This document shows positions 7,586-15,596 of a stretch of DNA of 40,617 nucleotides, piece after piece. Position 1 is the stretch's first letter. Each line of letters starts with the position of its first letter. This DNA is from Terriglobia bacterium (GTDB lineage Bacteria; Acidobacteriota; Terriglobia; Acidiferrales; UBA7541): positions 1 through 40,617 of the forward strand of contig JAIQFG010000067.1 of assembly GCA_020073375.1 (NCBI GenBank), given 5' to 3'. The translations under genes were made by a program, and so were the position numbers. The notes under the pieces are model-generated. The model had not been told where the DNA came from and ran no database searches. It was given only the letters and a program-made list of their open reading frames with translations.

Positions 7586-10039
7586 ATGGCCGTTAAGCCC
7601 ATGCACTTGCTCGCTGGATTGCCGCCGGAAAAGCTGAGGTGGAGTTGCGATCCGGCGACGATCCCGTTCGAGACCACCGCGCAGGCCGAGCCCGTAACGG
7701 ACCTGGTGGGGCAGGAGCGCGCGTTTCGCGCCCTCAAGCTCGGCGTCGAACTCAGCGCGCCGGGATACAACATTTTTGTTTGCGGCCTGGCTGGAACCAG
7801 CCGCGGCGGCACGATCACGCACGTCATCGATCAGATCCATCCCGCGGCGAAACTTTCGCTGGACCGCTGCTACGTCAACAATTTCAAAAGCCCGGACCGC
7901 CCGCGCCTGCTGGCGTTGCCGCGCGGCCAGGCCAACAGTTTCAAGAAGGATGTGCAGAGCGGCATCGAATTCCTGCGCCGGCGCATTCCGCAGGTGTTCG
8001 AGGGCGAACCGTTCCAGAGGCAGAAGGGGCGCATCGTGGACCGCTTCACGGTTCGCGAAAAAGAATTGATGGACGATTTCACGCGGCGCATCGCGCGCGA
8101 CCAGTTTGCGCTGGGCCACATGCAGGTGGGCGCCGTGGCGCTGCCTGAAATTTTTCCGGTCCTCGAGGGGCAGATGGTGCCGATCGAGGACATCCCCAAG
8201 ATGGTGCACGAGGGCAAGCTGGAAACGCCCGTGGCTGAAGACATCGAGCGCAAGTACGAACAATTCCGCCAGGAATTCACGGTGGTCTACCGGAAGACGT
8301 TGACGCTTTCCCGCGAATTGGCCAGCGAGCTGAGTTACCTCGAGCAGGAAGCGGCCTCCGTGCTGGTCGACGGCTTCATCGAGGAATTAAAGGAAAAGTA
8401 TTCCGGCGATCTGGTCAGCGAATATCTGGAAGAGGTGCGCCACAATATTCTGGACAACCTCGAACCCTTCAAGGAGCGCGAAGGGGAGGAGGAGCCCGGC
8501 GGCCCGCCTCCCGAGGCCGGGGCGAAGTCGGCGCCCACCGAGCGCGATCCCTTCCGCGTCTACGGGGTCAATGTGATGCTGGCGCACAATCACGAAGACG
8601 GCTCCCCGGTGATTTTTGAAACCACGCCGACCTACACGAATCTATTCGGCACCATCCAGCGCAGCTACGATTCGCGCGGCGGCTGGAATTCGGACTTCAT
8701 GGATTTGCGCGCGGGCTCGACGCTGCGCGCCGACGGCGGCTTCCTGGTGATGTACGCGCTGGACGCGCTGAGCGAGGCCGGGGTGTGGCGCACGATGAAG
8801 CGCATGTTGAATCACAACCGCCTGGAAATTCAGCCGCTGGAAATGTTCTTTCCGTTCGGCACTTCCGTGCTGAAGCCCGAGCCGATCGACATCGACGTGA
8901 AGATCATCCTGATCGGCGACCGCCACATGTACGAAATGCTGTACGAGTACGAAGAGGATTTCCGCAAGATTTTCAAGGTGCGCGTGGAATTCGACGAGGA
9001 AATGGTGATGGGCGACGAAGTCGTGCGGCAGTACGGCGGACGGCTGCGCCAGCTTTCCGAGCAGGAAAAAATCGGCCCGTTCGACCGCACCGCCGTCGCC
9101 AGCATGATGGAGTTTGGAGTGCGCCAGGCCGGGCGGCGCAACAAGGTGACGGCGCGATTCGCGGAACTGGCGGACCTGGCGCGGGAGGCCGCATACATCG
9201 CGCGGCAGGAAACCGCGCAGATCGTGAGCGCCTCGCACGTGCGCCGCGCGCGCGAAGCGCGCGTTGAGCGGCACAACCTCACCGAAACGAAAATCCGCGA
9301 AATGATCGAAGAGGGCACGCTGTTCATTGACACCGACAGCGCGAAAGTCGGGCAAGTCAACGGCCTCAGCGTGCTCGAAATCGGCGGCTACGCTTTCGGC
9401 AAGCCGGTGCGCATCACGGCTTCGGCGTCACTGGGCAAGGCCGGGCTGATCAACGTGGAGCGCGAAGCCAATCTGAGCGGACGCTTCCATGACAAGGGCA
9501 TGCAGATTATCGCCGGATATTTGCGGTCGATGTTCGCGCAGGATAAGCCGCTGTCGCTCGCGGCCAGCATCTGTTTCGAGCAGTCTTACAGCGGGGTCGA
9601 CGGGGACAGCGCGAGCTCCACGGAAATTTACGCGCTGCTTTCGGCTCTATCGGGATTGCCGATCCGCCAGGACATCGCCGTCACCGGTTCGGTCAGCCAG
9701 CAGGGAGACATTCAGCCGATCGGCGGAGTCAATCAGAAGATCGAAGGATTCTTCGATGTCTGCCGCGTGAAATCGGGATTGACCGGTCGGCAGGGCGTGA
9801 TGATCCCCTCGGAAAACATCGAGGACCTGATGCTGCGGGACGACGTGATCGACGCCGTTGCCGCCGGAAAATTTCACATCCTGCCGATCACCACGGTGGA
9901 AGAGGGAATCGAAGTGCTGACGGGCGTGCGAGCCGGGCGGCGCGATTCGGGCGGAGCGTTCGAGGCGGACACTGTTTTCGCGCTGGTTGACCGGCGCCTG
10001 CACGAGATGGCCAACATCCTCAAGAGTTTCGAATCGTAA
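7586..10039 (+). CDS. Lon-type (COG1067, AAA_32) ATP-dependent protease
   Basis: 817 residues. The N-terminal part has the COG1067/LonB layout (LRWSCDP, IGQERAL-like LVGQERAFRALKLGV, APGYNIFV). A central insert includes a Pro/Gly/Glu linker near residues 295-320, and the C-terminal third is a Lon proteolytic domain. The dyad is intact: Ser675 in GVDGDSASS and Lys718 in GGVNQKIEG, 43 residues apart, exactly as in E. coli Lon (679/722). The P-loop is degenerate: GLAGTSRGGT (67-76) lacks the canonical GK[ST], with Arg73 or Gly where Lys is expected. So proteolysis looks competent but ATP use at that loop is uncertain. Cytoplasmic. Monocistronic; AAAGG precedes the ATG. Confidence 0.88.
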   Translation: MAVKPMHLLAGLPPEKLRWSCDPATIPFETTAQAEPVTDLVGQERAFRALKLGVELSAPGYNIFVCGLAGTSRGGTITHVIDQIHPAAKLSLDRCYVNNFKSPDRPRLLALPRGQANSFKKDVQSGIEFLRRRIPQVFEGEPFQRQKGRIVDRFTVREKELMDDFTRRIARDQFALGHMQVGAVALPEIFPVLEGQMVPIEDIPKMVHEGKLETPVAEDIERKYEQFRQEFTVVYRKTLTLSRELASELSYLEQEAASVLVDGFIEELKEKYSGDLVSEYLEEVRHNILDNLEPFKEREGEEEPGGPPPEAGAKSAPTERDPFRVYGVNVMLAHNHEDGSPVIFETTPTYTNLFGTIQRSYDSRGGWNSDFMDLRAGSTLRADGGFLVMYALDALSEAGVWRTMKRMLNHNRLEIQPLEMFFPFGTSVLKPEPIDIDVKIILIGDRHMYEMLYEYEEDFRKIFKVRVEFDEEMVMGDEVVRQYGGRLRQLSEQEKIGPFDRTAVASMMEFGVRQAGRRNKVTARFAELADLAREAAYIARQETAQIVSASHVRRAREARVERHNLTETKIREMIEEGTLFIDTDSAKVGQVNGLSVLEIGGYAFGKPVRITASASLGKAGLINVEREANLSGRFHDKGMQIIAGYLRSMFAQDKPLSLAASICFEQSYSGVDGDSASSTEIYALLSALSGLPIRQDIAVTGSVSQQGDIQPIGGVNQKIEGFFDVCRVKSGLTGRQGVMIPSENIEDLMLRDDVIDAVAAGKFHILPITTVEEGIEVLTGVRAGRRDSGGAFEADTVFALVDRRLHEMANILKSFES

Positions 10040-10092
10040 CCACGAATTCCTCGGCTGATGTTCTTCGCAAGACCGAGAACCACAATAAAACA

Positions 10093-10190
10093 CCGTCATT
10101 CCGAGGCGGTTCTTGCGGAGGAATCCCTTTTGCATTGCAATTAGAGCGAAGAGGGATTCCTCACCCGCAGGAGCGGGTTCGGAATGACGG
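10093..10190. repeat. inverted repeat, GTCATTCCGA type
   Basis: Arms CCGTCATTCCGA ... AGGAATCCC (10093-10127) and GGGATTCCTC ... TCGGAATGACGG (10153-10190) are reverse complements at both ends, with a variable GC-rich inner hairpin in each (CCCGC..GCGGG in the right arm). A composite palindrome filling the space after the Lon-type gene. No GTAG foot, so it belongs to a different class from the REP-like elements. Confidence 0.75.
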
Positions 10191-10259
10191 AAACAGGAAG
10201 TTTATGAGCGGTCTGTTCAGACTGTCTGGTGTTAATTCCCGACAAGTCAAAGAAAAAGC

Positions 10260-10281
10260 GACAGGCTGAAGCCTGTCCTAC
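10260..10281 (-). repeat. REP-like single element, family 4 (GTAG + GACAGGC stem)
   Basis: Read on the minus strand: GTAG then GACAGGC-TTCA-GCCTGTC. The 7-bp stem is perfect, with a 4-nt loop. It lies 3 bp beyond the stop codon of the minus-strand coiled-coil gene, so it could also serve as a 3' hairpin for that transcript. No inverted partner is visible nearby. Confidence 0.7.
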
Positions 10282-10284
10282 TTG

Positions 10285-11139
10285 TTATTGCGCGCGGGCG
10301 GTGCCGGCGTCTTTTGGTGTTGAAAGGTAGCCGTTGATTTTGTCCTTGGTCACATCGAAGACCACGATTTCGTAGGGCTTGGGCACGTTGCGGATGTAGA
10401 ACTGGACGGGCTCGTCGGCGGTTTTGTCTTTTTTCTCGATGGTTTTATCGTCCGCCACCACCAGCAGGGTGTATTTATATTTTTTCGGGTCGGTCTTGGT
10501 GAGCGTGACCTGAATGGGGCCGACGTGCGTGGGCGTCTTCGATTTTGTCAGGTGCAACTCAAAGATGTTTCGCTCGCCGGAGCGCTTCAGTTGCTCCAGT
10601 TCCTCCTGGTTGCGCGCGATCAATCCGCTCTGCACGCCCAGGTCGCCCACCGTGCTGGTGAGTTTCGCCTTGGTCGCTTCCAGGTCCTGTTTGGTTGCGG
10701 TAATGTCGCCCTTCGCGCCGGTCAGGTCCGTGGTCACCGCTCCGATCTTCGCGTCCGCGTCCTGCTTCACCTGCCCGATCTGCGCGGTTAGTTTTTCATC
10801 GGATTGCTTTTGCGATTCGCGGATGTTCTGGGCCAGCGTTCGGGCCTGCGCCAGCTCGGCTTGCGTGAATCCCAGTTTCTGCGTGGTCACTTCCAACTGG
10901 CCCTTCAAGTCGGCCACGCGGGAATTCACCTGGTCGAGCTGCACGGCCAGGACCTGCTGTTTGGCGTCGGCTTGCTTCTGCGCATTCTCCAGCGCGGTCC
11001 GCGCGGCATTGCCGGCATAGACCAGGTACCCGATGAGCGCGAAAGCCGCGACAAACACCACGATGATCCACCGCGGCGTGCTGGCCGCTTCGTACTCGAA
11101 GGATTCTCTCGGTTCGGGAACATTCGGGGAAATACTCAT
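10285..11139 (-). CDS. single-pass membrane protein with coiled coil, uncharacterised
   Basis: 284 residues from the ATG at 11139, which has GAGGAG 6 nt upstream. The frame stays open much further upstream but that part runs antiparallel through other genes. Layout: 23 cytoplasmic residues, membrane segment about 24-43 (WIIVVFVAAFALIGYLVYAG), a long Ala/Gln/Lys-rich coiled coil (about 45-195, with repeated DLxGAKGDITATKQDLEATKAKL heptads), then a beta-rich C-terminal domain (FELHLTKSKTPTHVGPIQVTL...). No known catalytic motif. The design, an anchor, a stalk and a globular extracytoplasmic head, suggests a structural or envelope-spanning role. Function unknown. The REP hairpin follows its stop. 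Confidence 0.85.
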   Translation of the reverse strand: MSISPNVPEPRESFEYEAASTPRWIIVVFVAAFALIGYLVYAGNAARTALENAQKQADAKQQVLAVQLDQVNSRVADLKGQLEVTTQKLGFTQAELAQARTLAQNIRESQKQSDEKLTAQIGQVKQDADAKIGAVTTDLTGAKGDITATKQDLEATKAKLTSTVGDLGVQSGLIARNQEELEQLKRSGERNIFELHLTKSKTPTHVGPIQVTLTKTDPKKYKYTLLVVADDKTIEKKDKTADEPVQFYIRNVPKPYEIVVFDVTKDKINGYLSTPKDAGTARAQ

Positions 11140-11216
11140 GATCGCTCCTCGGTGGCCTTGGCTGCTGGGCTGCACCGTACGTTGCGTTTGATTATCGCCG
11201 AGCGGCTTGGAGTTGT

Positions 11217-11618
11217 CTACGATTTGTGGGCCCGGGCGTTGCGGGGCCAGCGCGCTTCGACCGTGGTGGTCAGCCCGCCGCGCGGGGTGAACTCGCCGCG
11301 CACCGTGCACCAGGCCGGGTGAATGGCGCCCACGATGTCCCGCAGGATGCGATTGACGGCATTTTCGTAAAAAATGCCGAGGTCCCTGTAGGCCAGCAGG
11401 TACATTTTCAGAGCCTTTAACTCGATGCAGGCTTTCTTCGGCTCGTATTCGATGATGATGGTGCCGTAATCGGGCAGTCCGGTTTTGGGACAGACCGAAG
11501 TATATTCCGGGTAGCGCGTCACGATCCGGTAGCCGGGAAACTGGTTGGGCCAGGCATCCAGACGAGGTAGTTTCGTCTTGATTCCAGCGCGCGCATGTTC
11601 TTCCGTGTAGTCCGCCAT
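11217..11618 (-). CDS. queF: NADPH-dependent 7-cyano-7-deazaguanine reductase QueF
   Basis: 133-residue unimodular QueF, reducing preQ0 to preQ1 in queuosine biosynthesis. The diagnostic block EYTSVCPKTGLPDYGTI is present: Cys43 forms the thioimide with the nitrile and Asp50 is the acid (7-residue spacing as in the B. subtilis enzyme). The QueF motif ELKALKMYLLAYRDLGIFYE follows at about 67-86, and RGGLTTTV near the C-terminus is also typical. Cytoplasmic. It lies 77 bp upstream of the coiled-coil gene on the same strand. Its 5' leader contains a tandem hairpin repeat (11657-11740). No other queuosine genes are in the window. Confidence 0.95.
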   Translation of the reverse strand: MADYTEEHARAGIKTKLPRLDAWPNQFPGYRIVTRYPEYTSVCPKTGLPDYGTIIIEYEPKKACIELKALKMYLLAYRDLGIFYENAVNRILRDIVGAIHPAWCTVRGEFTPRGGLTTTVEARWPRNARAHKS

Positions 11619-11656
11619 CCAGCACCTCGGTCGATTTTTTTGATATGGGTTTCGCG

Positions 11657-11740
11657 TACAGCCCAGACTTTATCCAAGCTGGGCTGCAAGTACAGCCCAG
11701 ACCCTGTTTCACGCTGGGCTGCAAGTACAGCCCAGACCCG
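11657..11740. repeat. tandem hairpin repeat, about 2.4 units of 34-35 bp, in the queF upstream region
   Basis: Units at 11657-11690, 11691-11725 and a partial one at 11726-11740. Each begins TACAGCCCAGAC and ends CTGGGCTGCAAG around a variable 8-9 nt centre. CAGCCCAG and CTGGGCTG are perfect complements, so each unit can form a hairpin, and so can each unit junction (CTGGGCTG-CAAGTA-CAGCCCAG). The two sets of hairpins are mutually exclusive. Lies between queF (minus) and the zinc-ribbon gene (plus), so may be in either leader. Confidence 0.8.
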
Positions 11741-11838
11741 ATATTGTACACAGCCGAACAACCGCGCGCAGTTGGAACTTGCCATGCCAACAAAGGTTCG
11801 CGTATCCTTTCGCAGGGGATTACCAGGGGTGAACGATA

Positions 11839-12219
11839 TTGATTTGTCCAGCCTGCCATAGCGATAGTCCGCGCCGTTCGCGCAGGCGCAGCGTAGTCGA
11901 CTATCTGGTTGGGGTGACGCTGTTGCGGCCGTGGCGCTGCCGCGGATGCGATTTGCGGTTTTATGCCTGGGCGGCTCCGATCCGCTACGTGGGTTATGTG
12001 CACTGCGGGATGTGCGGCAACATGGATTTGCAGCGCATTTCCAGCGAGCACGGGGCGGGCACGATGGCCTGGTTGTTCCGCTTGCTGCGTTTTCCCACCT
12101 ATCGCTGCGCGCCGTGCCGCAACCGGTTTTTCTCCCTGCGGGTTTTTCACCGCATCGTGCCGCGGCAGCATCCGGTTGAGGAGAGATCAGAATCGCACCA
12201 TTCGGTGACTCCCACCTGA
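11839..12219 (+). CDS. four-CxxC zinc-ribbon protein, uncharacterised
   Basis: 126 residues from a TTG start at 11839 (MICPACHSD) with AGGGGTG about 8 nt upstream. Four CxxC pairs occur in order: CPAC (3-6), CRGC (34-37), CGMC (57-60) and CAPC (90-93), enough for two zinc-ribbon sites. Between the first and second pairs is a hydrophobic segment (VVDYLVGVTLLRPW). Between the third and fourth is another (MAWLFRLLRFPTY). Both have basic flanks, so membrane association is possible. No catalytic motif seen. The C-terminal tail is probably disordered. Divergent from queF. Likely a real gene because all eight Cys are regularly placed, which chance does not give. Confidence 0.7.
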   Translation: MICPACHSDSPRRSRRRSVVDYLVGVTLLRPWRCRGCDLRFYAWAAPIRYVGYVHCGMCGNMDLQRISSEHGAGTMAWLFRLLRFPTYRCAPCRNRFFSLRVFHRIVPRQHPVEERSESHHSVTPT

Positions 12220-12269
12220 CCGTGCAGCGTGAATCCGTGGCGTTTTGAGACGGGGGAATCGGGCAAGGG

Positions 12270-12299
12270 TTGACTATTTTTTTGGCTCCGTCGTAATAT
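12270..12299 (+). promoter_or_regulatory. sigma70-type promoter for the fluoride riboswitch transcript
   Basis: TTGACT (12270-12275), 18-bp spacer, TAATAT (12294-12299). The predicted start near 12305 falls on the first base of the riboswitch, which is exactly where it should be. Confidence 0.7.
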
Positions 12300-12302
12300 A
12301 AA

Positions 12303-12368
12303 AAAGGCGATGGAGTTCGCCTTATAACCGCTGTCCTTCGGTTGCCGGACAGATGATGACTCCTGACA
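12303..12368 (+). promoter_or_regulatory. fluoride riboswitch (crcB motif)
   Basis: All hallmarks of the fluoride aptamer are visible. GGCGA (12306-12310) pairs with TCGCC (12317-12321). The loop GGAGT (12312-12316) can make the pseudoknot with ACTCC (12359-12363). The conserved TATAACCGC leads into a second helix CTGTCC/GGACAG (12331-12336 / 12347-12352), then ATGATGACTCCTGAC. The known Pseudomonas example has GGCAT/ATGCC in the pseudoknot, so the pairing covaries. A 6-bp hairpin GACAAG/CTTGTC (12365-12379) directly follows and may be part of the switch. The downstream gene is crcB, the expected target, although it is broken. Confidence 0.93.
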
Positions 12369-12480
12369 AGGATCTTGTCGCGGAGCCATGCATCCGGCAA
12401 CGATCCAGAAAAACGACTGAATTTTCCAGGCTTGGTGCGCCGTTGCGCGCCGATTTCCGGAAAAAGGGCGGGAACGCAAG

Positions 12481-12718
12481 ATGAATAAATACTGGATGAT
12501 CGGCGCGGGAGGATTTCTGGGATCCATCGCGCGATACTGGGTGGGCAATTACATCGGAAGCCGCTTCGGGATGCGCTTTCCCTACGGGACAGCTGGAAAC
12601 CTTGCGGACGTTCCAGGAAGGCGAGGCCCTGCTCGCGCTGCTGAACGTCATTGGGAGCGTGGTCCTGGGATTCGTGGCGGTGTGGCTTGGAATGATCACG
12701 GGCCGTTCTATCGGTTGA
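12481..12718 (+). pseudogene. crcB: fluoride channel CrcB/FluC, internal deletion with frameshift
   Basis: The first 37 codons (MNKYWMIGAGGFLGSIARYW...RFPYGT) are a normal FluC N-terminus, including the GGxxGSxARY motif. Immediately after PYGT the sequence jumps to the C-terminal part in the +1 frame: from about 12596 it reads ETLRTFQEGEALLALLNVIG, then SVVLGFVAVWLGMITG, ending at TGA 12716-12718. The missing part, about 45-50 codons by family length, contains the pore Asn and the GG(x)TTFSTF motif with the channel Phe residues and central sodium site. In the original frame the ORF instead runs on into unrelated Arg-rich sequence. A functional channel cannot be made. An assembly or sequencing deletion is the main alternative to real decay. 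Confidence 0.88.
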
Positions 12719-12974
12719 GGGCGGTCCTTTTTTCTTTCGCGGGTTTTGAACGATGGCGGGCCGCTTGATTCTTTCCAACGCGTATATGAAAATGAAGCAG
12801 CGCCTTCCGGAATGTGGTTGGCATTCCGGCTGAAACGAATTTCGCCGCGGCACGTCTTGGTGGTGGCGCGCGGCTGGCGCAATGAACCTCAAACTTGCCG
12901 CCGCTTCACTGAGAGGCCGCGAATCCGCGGTCAGGCCTCGCGGTTGCGGCCGAATCGCTGGAGGATAGGTAAGA

Positions 12975-13769
12975 GTGCGCACATCAGATAACAGCTTTGC
13001 CCGTACCACGGTACTCGTATTCCTGCTTGCGCTGATCCTTGGTCTGGCTCAGGCCGGCGCCGCCGGAGTGGGCGCGGCCTCAAAGCCCCTGCTCCACGCA
13101 AGCTATGCGCTTCCGGCCGCCGGTGCGGCCGCGCAAGATGCCGCGCCCCCCGCGCCCGCGGCCGCCAAACCTGCCCAACCCATAAAAGTGGAATTGCCCG
13201 ATGGAGATGGGAAGCCCATCGCCACCGAATATTGCCAGGACTGCCACCGCCTGACGAATTTGACCAAGTCGCATAAGTCCAAAGACGACTGGGCCGAAAC
13301 CGTGCAGACGATGATGGATCGCGGCGCGCGTATCCCGCAGGAAAACGTGGACACCCTCGTCCAATACCTGGCCAAGAATTTTCCGCCAAAGACGGACGCA
13401 CCGGCTACGGACGCACAGGCGGCTCCCGCACCTGCTGCCGCCGCGGCGCCGGCGGATGCTCCCGCCTCCGCGCCCGCAACGTCCGCGCAAGCCAAGAAAG
13501 TAGTGTTGCCGGAGGGCGACGGGAAAGCAATCGCCGAGGAAAATTGCCAGGTGTGCCACCGGCTGACGAATCTGGTGAAAGCGCACAAATCGCTGGACGA
13601 ATGGCACGATACGGTGCAGCTGATGATCGATCGCGGAGCCAACGTTCAACCGGATCAGATGGATACCTTGATTCATTACCTGGCTAAGAATTTTGGGCCT
13701 TTGCCGGAGGGTGCCGCCGCTCCCGCCGCGGGCGACGCTGCAAAACCGCCTGCTGCTCCTGCGAATTAA
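12975..13769 (+). CDS. secreted dihaem cytochrome c with two tandem monohaem modules
   Basis: 264 residues from a GTG start. Signal peptide about 1-35 (TTVLVFLLALILGLAQAGA). Two homologous modules follow: LPDGDGKPIATEYCQDCHR (haem site Cys87-Cys90-His91) and LPEGDGKAIAEENCQVCHR (Cys191-Cys194-His195). Each is followed by LTNL.K.HKS..(E/D)W..TVQ.M.DRGA and LAKNF, so the duplicated unit is about 65 residues. Met in the M(M/I)DRGA helix is the likely sixth ligand. Modules are joined by Ala/Pro linkers, and the C-terminus is Ala/Pro-rich too. Periplasmic electron carrier, perhaps for a quinoprotein dehydrogenase, since similar 'YCQxCH' modules occur in such proteins. No redox partner adjacent. 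Confidence 0.88.
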   Translation: MRTSDNSFARTTVLVFLLALILGLAQAGAAGVGAASKPLLHASYALPAAGAAAQDAAPPAPAAAKPAQPIKVELPDGDGKPIATEYCQDCHRLTNLTKSHKSKDDWAETVQTMMDRGARIPQENVDTLVQYLAKNFPPKTDAPATDAQAAPAPAAAAAPADAPASAPATSAQAKKVVLPEGDGKAIAEENCQVCHRLTNLVKAHKSLDEWHDTVQLMIDRGANVQPDQMDTLIHYLAKNFGPLPEGAAAPAAGDAAKPPAAPAN

Positions 13770-13778
13770 CGGAGGCTT

Positions 13779-13860
13779 GTAGGACAGACACTCTTGTCTG
13801 TCCGTTTTAGACCAGCCGTGCCGTGCATCCAAACCGGACAGACAAGAGTGTCTGGCCTAC
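13779..13860. repeat. REP-like inverted pair, family 3 (GTAG + GACAGAC stem)
   Basis: Arms of 26 bp (13779-13804 and 13835-13860), one mismatch apart. Each begins GTAG and contains GACAGACACTCTTGTCTGTC, itself a hairpin (GACAGAC / GTCTGTC). Starts 10 bp after the cytochrome stop codon, so it may also act as a 3' hairpin. Confidence 0.85.
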
Positions 13861-13998
13861 AAAATCGCGTTCTTCTCACCCATCGCTTGCGCTGTCCGGG
13901 CCGCCGTGCGAAAATTGCAAACCGTCGAGTCCTCAAGGCGCCCCATGAAAAGATTACTTTTCCTGGTCCTGCACCTGCCTGCGCGTGTGGCTCGATAC

Positions 13999-14073
13999 GG
14001 CGATATCGTCTAAGGGTTAGGACGTGGCCCTCTCAAGGCCAAAATCCGGGTTCGAATCCCGGTATCGCTACCA
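13999..14073 (+). tRNA. tRNA-Glu (anticodon CTC)
   Basis: 75 nt with encoded CCA. Acceptor GGCGATA pairs with TATCGCT (G1-U72 wobble). D arm is GTC..GAC around TAAGGGTTAG. Anticodon arm TGGCC-CTCTCAA-GGCCA puts CTC at 34-36, reading GAG. T arm is CCGGG-TTCGAAT-CCCGG. The D-arm GTCTAAGG...GGAC block is typical of bacterial glutamate tRNAs. Confidence 0.95.
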
Positions 14074-14210
14074 ACGCAGCGGGCCCCTATCCCCGGGCAT
14101 TACATTCTCCGAGGGGCTTCGTGCCGCCTGGCGCACCGCGAAACCCCGGCAGCGCCGAATGCGTCCATACATGTGGGCGAATTCAATTCATATAAACTGA
14201 TAGGACGGAC

Positions 14211-15596
14211 ATGGCCATTCCTAATCCTGCACCAAATCATGAGTTGCGATCTCCGGCGGATTTGCATCCCAGTACCGGCGGCGATCAACCCAAGAGCAAG
14301 GGATGGTTGTGGATCCTTGTCCTGATTGTGATCGCGGTCGGGGGATATTATTTCTATAAGTCCCGCGGCTCGGCCGAGAGCAAAGCGGCGCCGGCGCCGG
14401 GAGCCAGGGCGGCTCTGGGACCGGTATCGGTCGCGGTCGTCCCCGCGCTCAAGCAGGATGTTCCGTATTATCTGGCCGGGCTGGGATCGGTCACGCCGTT
14501 TAACACCGTCACGGTGAAGAGCCGCGTGGACGGGCAACTGCAGAAAGTGAATTTCACGGAAGGACAGTTTGTGAAGGAAGGCGACCTGCTCGCCGAGATC
14601 GACCCGCGGCCATTTCAAGTGGCACTGGAGCAGATGGAGGGCCAGCTGGCGCGCGATCAGGCGCAACTAAACAACGCCAGGGTCGACTTCGGGCGCTATG
14701 ACGAGCTGCATAAAGAGGGTGTGGTCGCCCAGCAGCAGGTGGATACGCAGAGAGCCACCGTGGGCCAGCTCGAAGGCGCGATTCGCGCCGACCAGGCACA
14801 GATCGACAACGAGAAGCTGCAGCTGGTCTATTGCAGGATCACCGCTCCCTTGAGCGGCCGCGTGGGATTGAGGCTGGTGGATCAGGGCAACATGATTCAT
14901 GCCTCGGACCCCACGGGATTAGTGGTGATCACGCAGGTCCAACCCATCGCCACGCTGTTTACGCTGCCGGAAGACAATCTTCAGGATGTGATTCAGCACA
15001 TGAAGTCCGAGGAGCTGGGGGTCGAGGCCTATAGCCGCGATGACCAGACCAAGCTGGCCACGGGCAAGCTCGTCACCGTGGACAATCAGATCGATCCCAC
15101 CACCGGAACGGTTCGGCTGAAGGCTGTGTTTGACAACCGCGACCTTTCGCTTTGGCCAAATCAGTTCGTCAACATCCGCCTCATGCTGGCCGTGCGCAAG
15201 AACGCCATCGTGATTCCCCTGGCTGCGGTTCAGCGCGGAACCCAAGGTTCTTACGTTTATACCGTGACCAACGGCCACGCCAACATGCAACCCGTGAAGG
15301 TGGATCTGACTCAGGGAAATATTTCGCTGATTGCTAGCGGCGTCGCTGCCGGAGATCAAGTGGTCGTGGACGGGCAGGACCGCCTGCAGCCCGGCGCGCC
15401 CGTGGAAGTCCACAGCAATGCGCCAAGCGGCGGACCGGGCGGAGCGGCTCCCGGCGAAGGCCGGCCAGGCGGGCAGAACGGCGGCCGCAGGCAGGGTGGT
15501 GGCGGCGCGGATGCGCCCGCGGGTTCCGGCCAGGGACAAGGCGCGGGCGGCGGGCGTCAGGGCGGCCACAAACCAGGGCAGGGAAAACAAGGCTGA
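14211..15596 (+). CDS. mdtA: RND efflux periplasmic adaptor, MdtA-like
   Basis: 461 residues. N-terminal cytoplasmic tail, membrane anchor about 31-49 ([19 protein letters not shown]), then the adaptor fold: [20 protein letters not shown] and [20 protein letters not shown] (lipoyl half), a helical hairpin around 140-195, and the second lipoyl half with [16 protein letters not shown]. It continues into the beta-barrel and membrane-proximal domain up to about 395. The last 60 residues are a Gly/Gln/Arg-rich low-complexity tail, unusual for MdtA. AGGACGG precedes the ATG. Its stop overlaps the pump start, so they form one operon. Links the inner-membrane RND pump to an outer-membrane factor, which is not encoded here. 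Confidence 0.92.
   Translation: MAIPNPAPNHELRSPADLHPSTGGDQPKSKGWLWILVLIVIAVGGYYFYKSRGSAESKAAPAPGARAALGPVSVAVVPALKQDVPYYLAGLGSVTPFNTVTVKSRVDGQLQKVNFTEGQFVKEGDLLAEIDPRPFQVALEQMEGQLARDQAQLNNARVDFGRYDELHKEGVVAQQQVDTQRATVGQLEGAIRADQAQIDNEKLQLVYCRITAPLSGRVGLRLVDQGNMIHASDPTGLVVITQVQPIATLFTLPEDNLQDVIQHMKSEELGVEAYSRDDQTKLATGKLVTVDNQIDPTTGTVRLKAVFDNRDLSLWPNQFVNIRLMLAVRKNAIVIPLAAVQRGTQGSYVYTVTNGHANMQPVKVDLTQGNISLIASGVAAGDQVVVDGQDRLQPGAPVEVHSNAPSGGPGGAAPGEGRPGGQNGGRRQGGGGADAPAGSGQGQGAGGGRQGGHKPGQGKQG

Noticed and set aside
11657..11740. CRISPR-like appearance of the tandem repeat
   Set aside because: Only about 2.4 units, the 'spacers' are 8-9 nt, and no cas genes are near.
11619..11838. preQ1 riboswitch upstream of queF
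   Set aside because: No preQ1-I, II or III consensus could be found; only the hairpin repeat is there.
11140..12171. N-terminal extension of the coiled-coil gene to 628 residues
   Set aside because: It runs through queF in another frame, while the ATG at 11139 has a good ribosome site and a proper anchor.
11519..13009. 496-codon minus frame over crcB and the zinc-ribbon gene
   Set aside because: Contains the riboswitch and crcB regions in antisense, low-complexity Arg/Pro/Ser composition.
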